A DNA stretch of 64,000 bases from Palaemon carinicauda (Eukaryota > Arthropoda > Malacostraca > Decapoda > Palaemonidae). The position numbers and the translations under genes are program-made. Positions 11,430 to 24,658 of the stretch are shown here, piece after piece. The stretch spans positions 102,258,331 to 102,322,330 of the forward strand of contig NC_090744.1 of NCBI RefSeq assembly GCF_036898095.1. Direction: 5' to 3'. Position 1 is the first letter of the stretch. Every line of letters begins with the position of its first letter. The notes below the pieces were generated by a model that made no database searches, was not told the origin of the DNA, and saw only the letters and a program-made list of their open reading frames with translations.

Positions 11430-13039
11430 TACCCCATATTTATTGCCCAATTAGATTTTGTAAGGAAGGTTTTATATGCAAAGAAAATACACGTAAACTA
11501 GTATTATATAGGGAAAGTTAGTAACAAATAGTTCAAGAGAGCTCACTAATCATGATTATGTTGCATTTATAGAAATTTTAATTAGGGTCAAAATAGTTGA
11601 AACTTTATTTTGTTTGTTAACTGTTTATTGTTAAGTCTGGGCCTGGTTTTGGTCATGTTGAGTGAAATAGATGGACAAAAATATTGTTAGTGTCAAGTTG
11701 AACCGTTTGTTCAAGTATTTATGTAGTAAGAAGGGTAATGATATGATATATTATTATCATGGTAATTTGGTTACCATGACATGGTTGTGTACAGGTTTTT
11801 GTGCTTGTTTTGTATCAAACAGCAATGCCGTTTCCAAACCTTAATAATGATCTTTGGGAAGGTGTTGGTGCCATACTGCTTAACAGCATTCACGATTTCT
11901 TGTTGAAGCTATTTTTTTTCTCTCTCTCCCAGACGTACACATTACCTAACAATAAGAACCAACAGAATTAGACTATGACATTAGTATGAGATCCCATATG
12001 TTGCCCTTTTTTTTTTTTACGATCTTGCCTTAAGTTCCACAATGTTTAGTGTTCCGTAAAGGAAAAGAATGTAACATATTTTGCTAAAAATGCAATTTAA
12101 ACAAGTTTCCCCCCAAAAAAACATGGATTCATCTTTTCAGCTGTTATACCTGACCAGATAAAATTTATGACTATTTAGACTAGGAGCGAGGCAAAAAATG
12201 GTTAGTAAATTAGTGAGTTAACTCCTTCAAATTTCCTTTAGGCATGACTGCATCACCCATAACCTTGACTTGGTAAAAAAAACATTGATTAAATGCAGGT
12301 ATCATGGCTTCAAGGTGACAGAAAATTATTCCCATGATTTAAGCAACTTTTGTGGGGCAAGAGACTAAAAACTTCCTATTAACTCTACTTGAGGATTATT
12401 CATGTGATGCCAATACTCTTGTACCAAAGAAAAGGCATTTTATCGAGCTGGACGGGGTAATTCAATATGGAGTCCGATTGATATTGGTCCAGTGATGAGT
12501 ATATGCACCTCAGTTAATCACTGAATACTTTGTAGATCCTGGTAAAGGTGCATATACCCAGAACCGAGAGGCTGTGATCAGAAATTGGGATATGTTCTCC
12601 GTTGTGGAGATTAAAAGACATGATTTAACTAATACCCTCTCATAACTGGATATGTTTATTCACCAGGTGAAAGTATCTTTAATGCTAATTTTTATACCAA
12701 ATACTTTTTCATGTTTAATTCTTATAGTTATACAAATTTATTCATTCAACAGCACAAGAGGCACGAATAGCTTCACAGCGTTTTGCTGGAAGCAGCTATA
12801 CTGTATCCAGGACTAATAGAAGAAAGTGAACTTCAATTAATAGTCCCCATAGCTACAGAAAGACTCTCTCTTCGGCCTCCTAGACTTTGGTAAGGAATAG
12901 TTCAAATTTGTTACATGGGCCAATGTTTTAATTATGGGTTTGTATGTAAAAGAGTTATGGGATCAGATTGGGTATTCCAGGTAGTGAAACACCTTGGTGA
13001 ATAAAGAGAAAGAGCTGGAATCCTAGAATAGGTGATGTG
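11430..13039. other. No gene seen; one small hairpin
   Basis: AT-rich unique DNA. The only structure noted is a 12-bp perfect inverted repeat, GTATATGCACCT at 12499-12510 and its complement at 12546-12557, with a loop of about 35 bases. It may be chance. Confidence 0.45.
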
Positions 13040-13092
13040 GGTATGGTTATTCAAACTAAAATTTCTTTGTTCCTACACTAATAGAAACCATC
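13040..13092 (+). repeat. B terminal-repeat remnant
   Basis: AAATTTCTTTGTTCCTACAC followed by a CATCGTCCTTTACTATAGGA-type stretch matches, with gaps, the complement of 45345-45405, the 5' end of element D. Confidence 0.6.
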
Positions 13093-13338
13093 GTCCTTTA
13101 CTATAGGAGAATAAAAGACAGCTTAGCTAGAACATGGCCATTAAAATTATAACAAGGTATAAACACCTAGTAGTGAGAAAGCAAACGCCCATACTAGCTC
13201 ACATAGCCATCAGTATGAGCACACCTCTCTCTGGCTGGAGCTAGCATTTGGCAGAATTTTACTAATTCTTACCCATTTTCTTTCCAGTGATTTTAATTGA
13301 GTATTTGTTTTTTTCAAGGATAACCCCCATTACGTGGC

Positions 13339-14650
13339 ATGTCCGAGAGTACCACCGAAGATCTGCGGTACTTTTGTGAGTGCCCTTAAGGCCGATCCTT
13401 ATCTGTTGTGTCTTCAGTGTCGAGGGCATGCTTGTTCCCAAATTTCCCCATGGTATTATTGTCCGGATTGGTCATCCTCCATATAGGAGGAAGAAGAAGC
13501 CTAAGAGGGATTCCTGGCCTTTGAGGTCATCCTTGAAGTGGAAGAAGGCCCAGGTGGCTTCTTCCATCCCTTATACGCTTTTTAATTGGCTTCCTCCTGG
13601 TGCCAAATGAGTAGGAGTGGTGGTCTTTTAACCTCAAGGCAAACCCTGGGACAAAAAGCTCCTTTTGTTTCCTCTAGCAAAACGTCTGGACCTACTCATC
13701 AGGAGGAGCCCTCATCTTTTCACAGATATGATGCTCTGCATATGCTTTTCCCCTCCTTGGGTATCCAGGCTCCCCTTTTAAGGATAAGCTACAATTGTTT
13801 CAGGCTTCCAGATGCCCGTAGAGGTCATTGTTCCACCAGTGTCTGCCCAGGAGCCTTCGAAGGTCGTCACCCCAATGCCTGCCAAGGATGAGCTTGGTCC
13901 GGACTCTCCAAATGCTTTGCCATGTCCTCCTTTGGTATTGCTATCCCTTCAGCGAGTGGATAGCCCTTGTCCTTCTTGGAGCTAGCCTCCTGAGCATCTC
14001 TCTTTAGAGTATGCTGGCTGCTTGATCCTTCTTCCCCAGAATAGGAGCCTAGATCTGACCTTCAGAGGAGGTCTTTCTCATTCTCCAAGAATGACTTGTC
14101 ACCCAGACGACCTTCTCCAAGGAATTCAGCTTCCAGACAAAGTCCCTCATCCTCTTCCAAACAACAAGGTTCCTCAGTGAGCACTTTACCATATCATCAG
14201 CCTTGTCTTAGATATTCACCTTGAAGTTCAAGATGAGCTTCACATGTGTCTTCACTTGCATTCTAGGTTCCTACCTCTTGAGCCTCCAGCACCTTGCCTA
14301 ATCCTGCCCCTCGTAGACACAGATCATCGCCTTCTGGCTTTGCTAGACAATCTTCGCCTGGGAGCTCTGTCTCCCTTCACCACACTCGCCATGAACAATT
14401 CTCTCCTAAATATGTTTTGATATGCTTACCTTCTCCTTGTCAACCTACCAATAGCCAGGCTTTTTCTCGTTGGTCCTCACAATTCAGAGGAAATCCTATA
14501 AGCTGGACCCTTCTTGGCTTGTCACTTAAGCCATGCATCTTCTAAGTGCTCTCCTCCTTGCTTCCCTTTGGGCACAGTGCTTCTAGGCATTCGCCTCCTT
14601 TTAAACACCTGCCTCTATCGCACTCTACATTCCAGCGATTTTACAATTTT
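13339..14650 (+). pseudogene. B gag-like remnant
   Basis: An ATG at 13339 begins MSESTTEDLRYFCEC, with a stop soon after. In a neighbouring frame the sequence continues ADPYLLCLQCRGHACS and then YYCPDW. This parallels the E1 gag head (VDPHTICMGCRGFEC), a C-x2-C-R-G-x2-C pattern that I read as a zinc-binding motif. After that the frames break repeatedly, with Ser/Pro-rich and basic stretches. The right limit is approximate. Confidence 0.55.
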
Positions 14651-14705
14651 TTCTTGTTAGAGTACAATGTGTGCTACCCCGACTCTTGCTTAGCGCTCAA
14701 GCAAT

Positions 14706-14862
14706 CTCAGGATCTTTAATTGTATATTTCAACAAAGGTGGCGGCAGAGTATCACTGCTTCTCTGTCAGCTAGCTATATTGAGACATCACCAGACAGCCT
14801 GAAATGCATTATTCCTCTAAACCCCGTTTATTCCCTGCCAAAGGAACATCATAGTGGACAGG
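14706..14862 (+). pseudogene. B RNase H remnant
   Basis: One frame reads VYFNKGGGRVSLLLCQLAIL and, after two stops, FIPCQRNIIVDRLS. These align with the E2 blocks AYINKQGGTFSQQLSHLA and FIPGKRNVLADSLS at nearly the right spacing. This is the C-terminal half of a DIRS-type RNase H and is clearly dead. Confidence 0.7.
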
Positions 14863-14944
14863 TTGAGTCCACTAAAAAAAATTGTATATTGCCTTTGTGT
14901 ACATAATTGCCTTAACACGCTCGATCGCCTTCACATAGAATTAC

Positions 14945-15185
14945 ATCTAGAGACTCAAGGATTTCACAGGCAAGTTCTCTATGCTCAAAGTTCCCATACT
15001 TAAAGTCTCCATAAGTAGACGCTCCATGGACTGAGTATCCACGCCAAGGTTTCCAAGAAAAAAGCCTTCACACGCAGAATCTTCATGTGCTGTCTCACAC
15101 CAAAGTTTTCATATACAAAGTCTCCAAATGCAAAGTCCCCACACCAAAGATTCCATGCACAAGTCTCCATGGCTAGCCTCAAGGC
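14945..15185 (+). repeat. Degenerate short tandem repeat in B
   Basis: Repeated phrases such as AAAGTCTCCATA, AAGGTTTCCAAG and CAAAGATTCCATGCACAAG recur every 17-20 bp. Comparable phrases occur inverted in element D at 43660-44300. Confidence 0.6.
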
Positions 15186-15779
15186 AACTTCTTTGTCAGA
15201 CCACTGTTCAGTGGCCCTTATTCATCTCGCTACTCCCCATGATTTCGCAAACCCTGAGAATAAGTTTATCAATATACTTTTCCCAATCCTTCTTAGCATA
15301 CCAGTCCAGTCGGCCAACTAGTGGGATGACTGGGCTCTCAAACAAAGGAATGTAGTAGTTTAGGTTTGTGAGGAAAATTTGTCAATTGGAGGCGCTGACA
15401 CTATAAAATTCGTCAGTGTTGATGAACTCAACCCTTTTCCCATCAAACAAAATGGATGATATGGTAGAGAATGGGAGGAAGACGACTCACCTTTTAAGAG
15501 TCCATCATAGAGACATCTGCTCCTCCTACCTTTCCTAGAGAAATGGATTCTGTCTTGTTTCTTTTTTCATCCCAACCTTGGCCATTCCAGGAGCTCTGCT
15601 ACTCCTTTCAAACAAGAAGCCATCATCTAAGGTAACTGATCAACGTAGTTGCGTGTCTTCGGCAATCTTTCCCCACATATGTAAGGGTGACACGTACCAG
15701 GAGGAGGGGCTCATATCAAATTCATACGAAGCATCAAGTGGTAGAGGATTCAAATGATTTTATGCATGTTAGCAGCAGT

Positions 15780-17110
15780 CGGTCTTGTATGAGACTGAGT
15801 ACTCTTACCATCGATCTGGATAAATGGTATTGCCTTATTTCCTATCCCTCTTCTGGAAGTTTTTACACTGCCTTGGAATTTGTCAACCCACCAGAGAGGT
15901 TATGGTGAACGAACTCTTCTAATACTAGCAGCATATGGCTGTAAGCACACCATCTCAACATGATTACAGAGACTGCTCTCGATGCACAAGGATTCCATTC
16001 ACTAAAGTATTTCACACACAAGGACTCCATGTGTACTAAGTATTCCACTCCCAAGGATTCCATGTGGACTGTCTCCACATTCCCTAGATCACTGCTAAGT
16101 AATTTGTCAGCCCACTAGAAAGATCATGGTGAATGAAGTCACCCTAATACTAGTAGCATTAGGATATAGGCAACCATCTCAACACTGTCACAGTATCCGC
16201 TCTCCATACACTAGAGTTCTACGAGTAAAAGTATTCCACGACCAAGGATTCCGTGCGCATTGTCTCCATGTTCCCAGTCTCTACACACAAGGCTCTAATT
16301 TCATTTGATCCACGTGCAAGATCACCACCTGTACACACACTGAACGTGTACTGCCTTCCACGGTGGTCAATGAACAGGAGCATGGTGATGTCAATAAGCA
16401 GCATTATGATGTTGACAGCCAGTCTTATCTTTGACCCTTTCCTGACAGATCACCTGCTGACTGACACTCCTTGCATCTGAGATCCATGCACACCTGGGAA
16501 ACAGCCTCATTGGTCTCCATATGCTTAGTCTCCATACCATCAATCTTCACACGATAGGAAATCACCAATTAGAACTTCATCAATTAGGACACCACGTGCT
16601 CAAACACTTAAGCTCATGCTTTGCTGTTGTAGATTGCCTTGCCCTTCTGGCTGGGCACGAGCTCTTGCAATCTTGCAGCCCGTTAGCTTACGATTTAGTG
16701 ATCGCTATGTTTAAGTCTCAGGGCACTGGTCCCTTGCTTCTCAGCATTCTATGATGACATTTAAAGATCATCTTATGCTATGAGGCCAGTCTACATTACG
16801 AGTAACCCCCTCCAGCTCCGAGACCGGGCCATGGCCTTGGACTTCCCTACTCATCCTCATGTTTAAGTAGAAACAGGTAACTTTGCATAACCACTTGGAA
16901 CACACTTATAATCATCAAGATTACTCATTGCATGGGTAATACCTTTCATTATGGGAAGAAATTTTGGCAAAATCCTTCTCCTTCTGGTATAGAGCACGAT
17001 CGTGGGTGCCAGCCTTTTCCACTATCCTGAATGACCGATAAAGACAACTGATGCATATGCATTCGACTTCTTCTATCACCTCATCTTTTACTGTATCATC
17101 TTCTTCACCT
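15780..17110 (+). pseudogene. B second RT/RNase H/methyltransferase-like remnant
   Basis: Three weak blocks lie in the correct order and at nearly the spacing of E2. TIDLDKWYCLISYPSSGSF near 15795 resembles RT motif A, DLKDAYFQIPIHPSS. DLVIAMFKSQGTGPLLLSIL near 16692 resembles VVAYINKQGGTFS in RNase H. DAYAFDFF near 17047 resembles DVYAFPPF. The distance from the first to the last is about 1.25 kb, against about 1.24 kb in E2. Single blocks could be chance; the colinearity is the main support. Confidence 0.45.
15875..16300 (+). repeat. Two-copy tandem duplication, about 225 bp, in B
   Basis: Units begin TTGTCAACCCACCAGAGAGG (about 15878) and TTGTCAGCCCACTAGAAAGA (about 16107). Both continue through a CATCTCAACA block and the CAAGGATTCC phrases. 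The divergence suggests an old duplication. Confidence 0.7.
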
Positions 17111-20100
17111 GTTGTTGAACCTTAAAATGTGAAGCCTGCCACCCGGAAGAGAAAAAAGTAGTAGTCACCGAAGCTAAGGACAACAGATCAGACCTAGTCT
17201 TATGAGACATTGACCAATTCCAATACAAGTATTTGTGGGACGAGTACCGCTGTACCAACACCATATATACCCAGGTGTTTTGGTACTAGGTGGAGGAGTT
17301 CGCACTCCTGCTACCCATATTAGGTCTCGTACAAAATTAACTACAAGAGCTTCTGGTGCCGGGACATAATTGGGATGGTTAGGTGATGATGTGGATTCGA
17401 AGTACATAGATGCAACCATCAGTACATACTAAGAACATATCCACTTGGGATGACGATGCTAATATGTTTTCACCTCATATGAGAGGTAAGAGGTTTTGTA
17501 TACAGAATGCTCCCTTTACCGGGAATACAGTTTGGTATGCAGTACTGGTCGGGATGTTGGCAGATGCCCTTCTCTCTCTCCTACCCCACAACACTTAAGT
17601 ATCAGGGAAGCATCCACTTAAGAAAAGAATCCTGGTACATTTTTTACTCGTATGCAAGGCAAAAGGTTTCATATCAAGAATATTTCCTTCTTGGAGAATA
17701 TGTTTCAGTATATGGTACAGGTGTTCACATGCCTGCTATCACTGCTTGGTTTTGTACAAGACCCATATTCCAGATGATAGCTGTTGTCATTATCCCCTCT
17801 CTCTTTGGAGAGTTACAGAAACGACAACCCAGCATAAAATGATTGAAAATGTAATAATGTTAACAGACTGTGTCATCCCAGCTGATCAATCTGACAATAT
17901 GATCTCTATACACACGATCTATATGATCTGTGTCTTCAATATCTACACAGGCTTCCTCTTACTCTGTCAACACTTCAAGAATAGAGTTGATATGAAAGCT
18001 CCAATTTCATATTATGCATGGCTGCTACTATAATTGCCCAAGTTGAACTTTACCTTTTCTTGTTGTTTTTTCTTTTTTTCATAAACTCTGATTATTACTG
18101 CTGTTCTTCCTTTATATTATTTTGTTTAGAAAATAATAGTATGCTCGAGTTTAAGGTTAAACAAATGTCTATTATATTGATCGTTAGAGTATGAAGTTAA
18201 ATATGCCAGTTACTCTAATGGATAATCGTAACAAAGTGGCTTGATGTATCAAATTAATTATCATAATTCTGGTTATGATTTCAAGAAGAAGAGCATTTGG
18301 AGTACAACTATTTTACTTTTCTTTCAGATGTGTTTGTTTATCTGCACCTTTAAAATCCAAAAGACGAAGCCTGTAAGCAGAAAACTTTTAAGTTACCAAC
18401 TGGATTCCCCTAATAACATGGGAAGATGGAAGCTAAAGGAACGCCGATGACATAAGATTAAATTGATATCTATATCAAAGATGGTAACAGGGATGGAGGC
18501 TGTGAGATTCAACTGACATCAGTTTAAAGATAAGTTTCTATTTCTATTAAGTTTATTTTCAGTAAGTTACAACTAAGGATATAAAGTAGGTTATGAATAT
18601 TTATGGAAGGTAACTTATGTACAGTGTACAATATACAGTAGTCTGGAATATACACTATCTGGAAAATTCCAGTATTGCAGAAATTCTCTTGAAATTGAGA
18701 TTGTTTTCTATGGTCATAGATTTTGTCATTACTATATATTATTAGTTTTATGACTGTATATTATCAGGTCATTCTAGATATACAAATATTTATCAAAAGG
18801 TAAATTCTCAAAGTCTTATCAGTGACAGTAGCTAATGTAAGATTAGACGTACTGTATACAGTCATGGGTCATAGATTTAGAACATTCGGTCTTAGAGTCA
18901 TAGATTGTCATATTTACTGAAGTTGTAGTATGATACTTGTTTAATAATTAATAATTGTAATATTGCCTTGGCAATTATAATATTTTTAGCCAAAGAGAAA
19001 AATATTGATTATTTGTAAGTCTAGGACTTCACTCCCCATACACCCAAAATTTAGTTATTCATATGCTGATTGATGTTTGAGGCGAGTCTAGCTGCCTAAT
19101 TACTATGACAGGGTATATTTGATTGATATGATCATTTTTCTAGCACTAAACCTATGGAATTATTTACAACAACCCTTTGCGTAAGGTCTAGCACTTAATC
19201 TTGGAAAATAACGCAATAAATCATTAATTATTTTTGAAGTAACTTCTTTCATAAACGTTATCATTTCACCATCCCAAATGTAAGCAAGTTGTATGATCAA
19301 AAATAGGTTTAAAGAAAAATAATACAGTCTCTAATTAAGGTTTTAATTTCCAGATTTATTTAATCTCAATGTATAAATTATGATGGAAATTTGCCGTATT
19401 CCTTGCCTCCATCATAGATGGACTTTATTCATGTAGAAAAGAATGTAAATATACATAATGTATTCATATAAATGATACCTTATTGAGAGTGGCATTAGAG
19501 GTACCATGCAAAGTGTTATAAATATGATTACAGGTTAATTTTTCTGTTAGCAATGTGCACTGCTTTTTTTTCTGATATAAGAAGACATAACGAATTTTTA
19601 AACATTACGGGAAGTTTTTTTTTTTGCAAAGTAATTTTCTAAGAATCACGTACCAAAAATCTTAATCTGTAGTCAATCATCTTTATACTTATTTAAGATT
19701 TCATAAGAGAAGGATATATCAAATAAAAATGGCAATTGAGTAAGGTTGCTAATTTTTTTCTAAATAGTCTCAATGACATGCGTTGAAAAAAGTACTTCAT
19801 AAGACTGGTCATAATTGAGATATACCTTGAAAAATATCTTGCAAGTGAAGATTACATTAACAAATTATTTGAATATTGAAATCTAGCATCTGCATAACTT
19901 GGGTCTTTCGTTAATGGAACATTTTACTAGTTCATGCTAGTCAATTATAAAAATATAGTGAGTATGATAATTAGTTATTTGATATTAAGGAATTAATTAC
20001 TTCCATATTGAGAAGTCAGGAGTTTTCTAGTATTCTAAATATTGCTCCTTCAATTACTTTAAACATTCATTATAATTTCTAGGCAGTTTTGTGTATATCA

Positions 20101-21745
20101 GTTGATGCCCTAATTTGCCTTTGTTAAAGATGATTTCCATCTCAGAGCGCTAATTTTAGCAAACTCAAAAATTAAATTGCTTTTGTTTACCGATGTATAT
20201 AAAATCTAGATTATTTTAGATAACACAATAGAATATTTTTATGAACTGAATCTATTAAACGCATGTGTGCCTGTGTTTATTGATTTTCATGAAAGAAGAG
20301 CTATAAAAAGCATAATTATTTTTGTTATAATCTGATCTAATAGCAGTTTTTATGATATTTAATTAGGTTTGAGTTCATATATCAAAGCGTCTTATTTTCA
20401 TAAATTGTAAGAGGAGATATTCATGAGATATTTTTTTTCCAGGATAAAGGTGGTCACTTCCTTGAGATTAACAAGATATAATAGTGATGTTCATTGATCA
20501 CAAGAAACATCTGGTGCTCATCTGTGCAAAAGGAATTTAGGATCTATGACCTCAAGAAAAAAAGTCAAGCCATGGCTTTAGTTGTGGGGATAGTTAATAT
20601 TTTTTCAAAGCTATTGTGTAGATCTGTTTACAATGAGGCTCTAAGTACCTTTGATATTTCCAAACTAAGCTGTTAAAGTTGCCTGTTAACATTCAACTGC
20701 AAAAGTAATATTTTTCAGTCATTTCTAGAATCTGTTGTCTGTGCCATAGAGTCTGCTTTTTACTTAATACTGATTAAGTTTTAACTATCGTAAATGAAAC
20801 AGTCAGTTTGTCATTTGAGAATTTCAGGAAATAACAAAACGTAAAATTAAGTTATACTTAACTCAAAACTTGAAATATCATTGAATCATAACTTGAACAG
20901 TTTTGATCACCATCTTAGTCTTTTGATATCTTGTGTCATACTAAATTTACTAGAAGCCTCAATATTAAATCACACTATTGCTAATTTATTGTCATATGTA
21001 AAAAAAAAATTACTTAAATTATTTCTTTATGGTACTAATTAAGCGTATAAGAATGTTATAATGCCTAATTTCATTAGGACTTTAGAAAAAGGTTATATAA
21101 TTTTCAGTTGTGCCGCTTAATTATAATTTAATTGGACCACGCTTCTTGCAAGTGGACCATTCTTCTAAGCACATTTGTACGTTTGTACTTCAAGATTCAC
21201 AGCTATAATTTCTATCTAGTATTTGATGTGACAAACACATGATCATTGTGCTATTGTAAATCAGATAACATATAAAAGGTGAGATCCTAAATATTTCCAC
21301 AACTCAAGATATTTGATCTGGACTACTTAGTACATTCTTGTGATCGAAAGTTCAATTGATCACCAGTTTCTCACTAAGGTGAGGACCTACTGGATGAGGA
21401 TCTTTCTTGGATTAGGATCTTTCTTTAAACAGTGATGTCTATTCTTCATTGTATGTCTATGATATAATAGTCTTGGTGTCATCTGTGGATATTGGACTAT
21501 GGCTGATAGATTAGAAAGTTACTTGACAATTCGGGGTTTTATACTCTGTGTTTTTGCTTATGATATCATAAATCTCTATTTCTATCCTTACCTTCCCCTA
21601 AGCCTCCCTATTCTGTAAATATGTGTTCCTCATTAAGCGTTGCCTTTAATTACAGCACATATTTACCTTGATATTAAACCTATGGCGATTATTATTCTTT
21701 TTCAGAGTTCTATTTTTCGAAGTTCTCTGCTTCCAATAGATGCTG

Positions 21746-21776
<31 letters not shown>

Positions 21777-22254
21777 GAATAACCAAGTTTCAACAGCAGT
21801 AGTTAAATTCCACTTTTTCTGCTCTGATTGATGTGAAGCTTGCTTATGGTTTTGAATAATCTAGAGCATTGTGCATGATATACATTATTTCTTTAGATCA
21901 TAATTCTCACCTTATGTTATTGACAGGTTTAAGCGTAGGATGGTAAACATAACTAAGCTATCAAGTCTGTTTTTAAAAACTGATTATATATGAAGGTTCT
22001 TGCCAAAGGCTGTTATTTTATCATTAAGTAATTGTTGATGAGTTGGAAATGCTAGCGTTCTTAAGGAGTTAGTCTTTCTACAAAATCAAAAAAATATCTA
22101 GTTTGGAAATTTGTTCCAAATCAAGTCTTGAAATTTGATCATTTTAATTTTCTTAAAATCTCTCTATCTCTTCATGATAGGTTTATTAGGTTTTATTATA
22201 TGGAAAATATGGATGTCATTTGGAGATGTAATAATGATTTCACGGCTTAGTTTC
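17111..22254. other. Mostly AT-rich DNA, no gene seen
   Basis: A weak duplication of about 190 bp lies at 17455-17560 and 17645-17740. The rest has only short ORFs and a T run at 21748-21776. A phrase at 19152-19190 (ATGGAATTATTTACAACAAC) recurs at about 23584, suggesting an old dispersed repeat. Confidence 0.45.
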
Positions 22255-22325
22255 CTTCATCATCATCATCATCTCCTATGCCAATTGACGCAAAGGGCCT
22301 CAAGAGGATTTATGGGCTAGATTCA
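22255..22325 (+). mobile_element. Small dispersed-repeat fragment
   Basis: (CAT)n followed by CTCCTATGCCAATTGACGCA and AAGGGCCTC. A diverged relative starts at 41008 (CATCATCATCATCTCCTACA...). I recall similar phrases as common in crustacean DNA; the family assignment is open. Confidence 0.45.
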
Positions 22326-24337
22326 TCAAAGGATACCCAGTTTTTTTAAGGCTTCCTGTTTGTCTTCCTTTTAAGGGATAGTTAAAATAATTTTGCTCTG
22401 TTGGTTACTGGAGGAAAATTTTGAAATTGAATTTGATTTTAGAATATATCTATATATCTGGAGAATAAAATGGTTTTATAAAATCAGTAGTTGCCGATAA
22501 CTAATGGTTATTGGTAATAATTTCTCATGTTGGTTTCGTGTGATGATCACCGTAAGGACACCAGTATACCTGTGCCTTTCTTCTTATTTGAGAATCTTAC
22601 TATTAATTGTAAACATTAAGAAAATTATGTACATATTCATGATCTTTTCATATCAATTAAAAAGATTGTACCTCATACTTAATTTTGTAATGTTTTACAA
22701 GACTTTTCTAGTTTTCAGGATTATGCCTGACTTAAGAATTATTTTAGGCCGTTGTAGGTGACAGTTCTAAAAGGGTTAGTTTGGTTTTAGGAGATTTAAG
22801 ATTTTTCCTCGACTATTTTTTTTTTTTTTTTTTTTTTTGTGAGGGGTTGATAAGTCCCGGTTTAAATTATCTCTTAGAGTAAATTCTGATATCCTGTGTG
22901 TTATCCCTTGAGTATAATCATTTATTTTGGGCATTGCTTGTTCTAGGGAGTTGTTTGTGATTGTGAATTTCAGATAATTCTGTTTTAAAGATATAGTTGT
23001 TGGTTACTTAAGGATATAAAGGGCTTTCTTTAGTATTCGAGCTTTTATGGACATTTTCTGTTTAAAAAAAAATCGTGCTGAGTTCTCACTGTTATATAAA
23101 TTTTTCCCGAGAAAAGATTTATTAGGCAATAGCATGATTTACCAAGCTTTCGTGATTATCGCCTAAGTTCAGATATCATTAAAACTTCTGTCGTGGCATT
23201 CTTTGGTCTAGGGAGTTATTTGAGGATACTCATATACATATGCACTAATCTGGGAAACCTTAATATATGGAATTATTCAAGGAGTTTCTTGATTGAATAA
23301 GCTATCTGGGACACTCATTTGAATGACCAGTTTTCAGTATTCTCTCGTTTGTGAATTTTTGTAGTACATATTGGTTTGTTCAGGACTACTGTGAGGTTAT
23401 TTGGACCCTATTCCTTGGACTATTCAGTTATTCTAAAACCTTTTTTGTCCTTCAAGTTATTCTGGACACTCATCTCAAGTGTTATTTAGAACACTTCTGG
23501 GGAGTTCTCTTTAGGACTCATTTGATGTTGAAGTTATCTGGGACACTCATTGGTCCTAACTTATTTGGAGAACTATATTGCCCATGGAATTATTTACCGC
23601 AATCCTTTGTGTATGGCCTAAGGAGCCATTTTGTGCATTCATTTGGTTGATTATTTCTTATCCCTCATTGTTTTCTTGTTTCTATTCACGTAATTAATTG
23701 TTTCATTTTGTTTCAGCCACTCTTGTTTTCAAGAGAGCATTTGGTACTCACTTCCTCTACAGCTTTCTTGTCAATCTTTAGACTCCAGAGTTATCTGACG
23801 TTGCTCTGGGAATTAAGGTCTAATCAGTAAAATATTTGTAATTAGTAGATTTAATATTTATACATATTGCTAATAATTTTGCTTTTATTTCTTCTGGATA
23901 TTTAAAAGAGAACTTCTGTATCAATGGAATTCAAGGTATATTATTCACATGTAGCCCCTCAAGTTTTTCTTCCTAAGCTATTAACCAAACGATCATGCAG
24001 TTAGTGAGAGATTTGCTTCACCCCCTTTTGTTTCTTATATAAAAAAAATATTAAAAGCATATTATCCTGTAAATTTCTTGAATATTGCTACGGTGAAACC
24101 ATGTTCAATTATTAACTATTTTTTTCCCTGTATTAAAAAGGGTGTATTCCCTTTTTACAATTCTATGTTTTCTAAGGATGAAAACAAACTAGAAATCGTC
24201 TTTTGATTTATATATTATGGATAAAGAATAGTATGGTATCTTAAGTTTCTTATTTTTTTAAGTTTTATCCATTCTTAAATATTAGTTATATTTCGTCCCG
24301 ATACTCGTTTTCCTTTGACCTTTTTGTACTGCTTTGA

Positions 24338-24340
<3 letters not shown>
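22326..24340. other. No gene; diffuse repeat at about 22920-23645
   Basis: Phrases such as TCTGGGACACTCATTTG, TCTGGACACTCATCTCA and TAGGGAGTTATTTGAGGA recur irregularly, as expected of a strongly decayed tandem repeat. There are also T runs near 22818. No coding feature is supported. Confidence 0.4.

Positions 24341-24406
<66 letters not shown>
24341..24406. repeat. (CT)n microsatellite
   Basis: Uninterrupted CT run of about 66 bp. Confidence 0.97.
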
Positions 24407-24410
<4 letters not shown>

Positions 24411-24658
24411 GAAGTGAGAAATAAGTAAGAGAGAGGATGGATATTGAAACTTAATCGATTAAATGTAATGAAATATAGGTAATTGAAGATTCGTTGAACT
24501 AGAAGATTATAAAATATCAGTTGGGGAGACTAAAATGTCATGGGATTTAAGTTACTGGAAGATTTGATATAAAATCAAATATATTATCTTCATAGGGGCG
24601 TAGTGCCATCAGTGTACCTCAAGTGGTGCATTGTAGGCATTGCTTAATGGATTTTGCA

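Larger units (their letters stand above)
13040..17110 (+). mobile_element. Scrambled fossil of DIRS-like element(s), B
   Basis: The left end (about 13040-13092) resembles the 5' terminal repeat of element D. A gag-like zinc motif follows, then an RNase H fragment at 14706, then RT-, RNase H- and methyltransferase-like fragments at about 15795, 16692 and 17047. RNase H before RT is not a natural order, so this is probably two overlapping or nested copies, the first with its RT deleted. All reading frames are riddled with stops. No right ITR or ICR was found, so the right boundary is arbitrary. Confidence 0.6.

Noticed and set aside
12499..12557. Regulatory hairpin
   Set aside because: A single 12-bp inverted repeat is too little to support a function.
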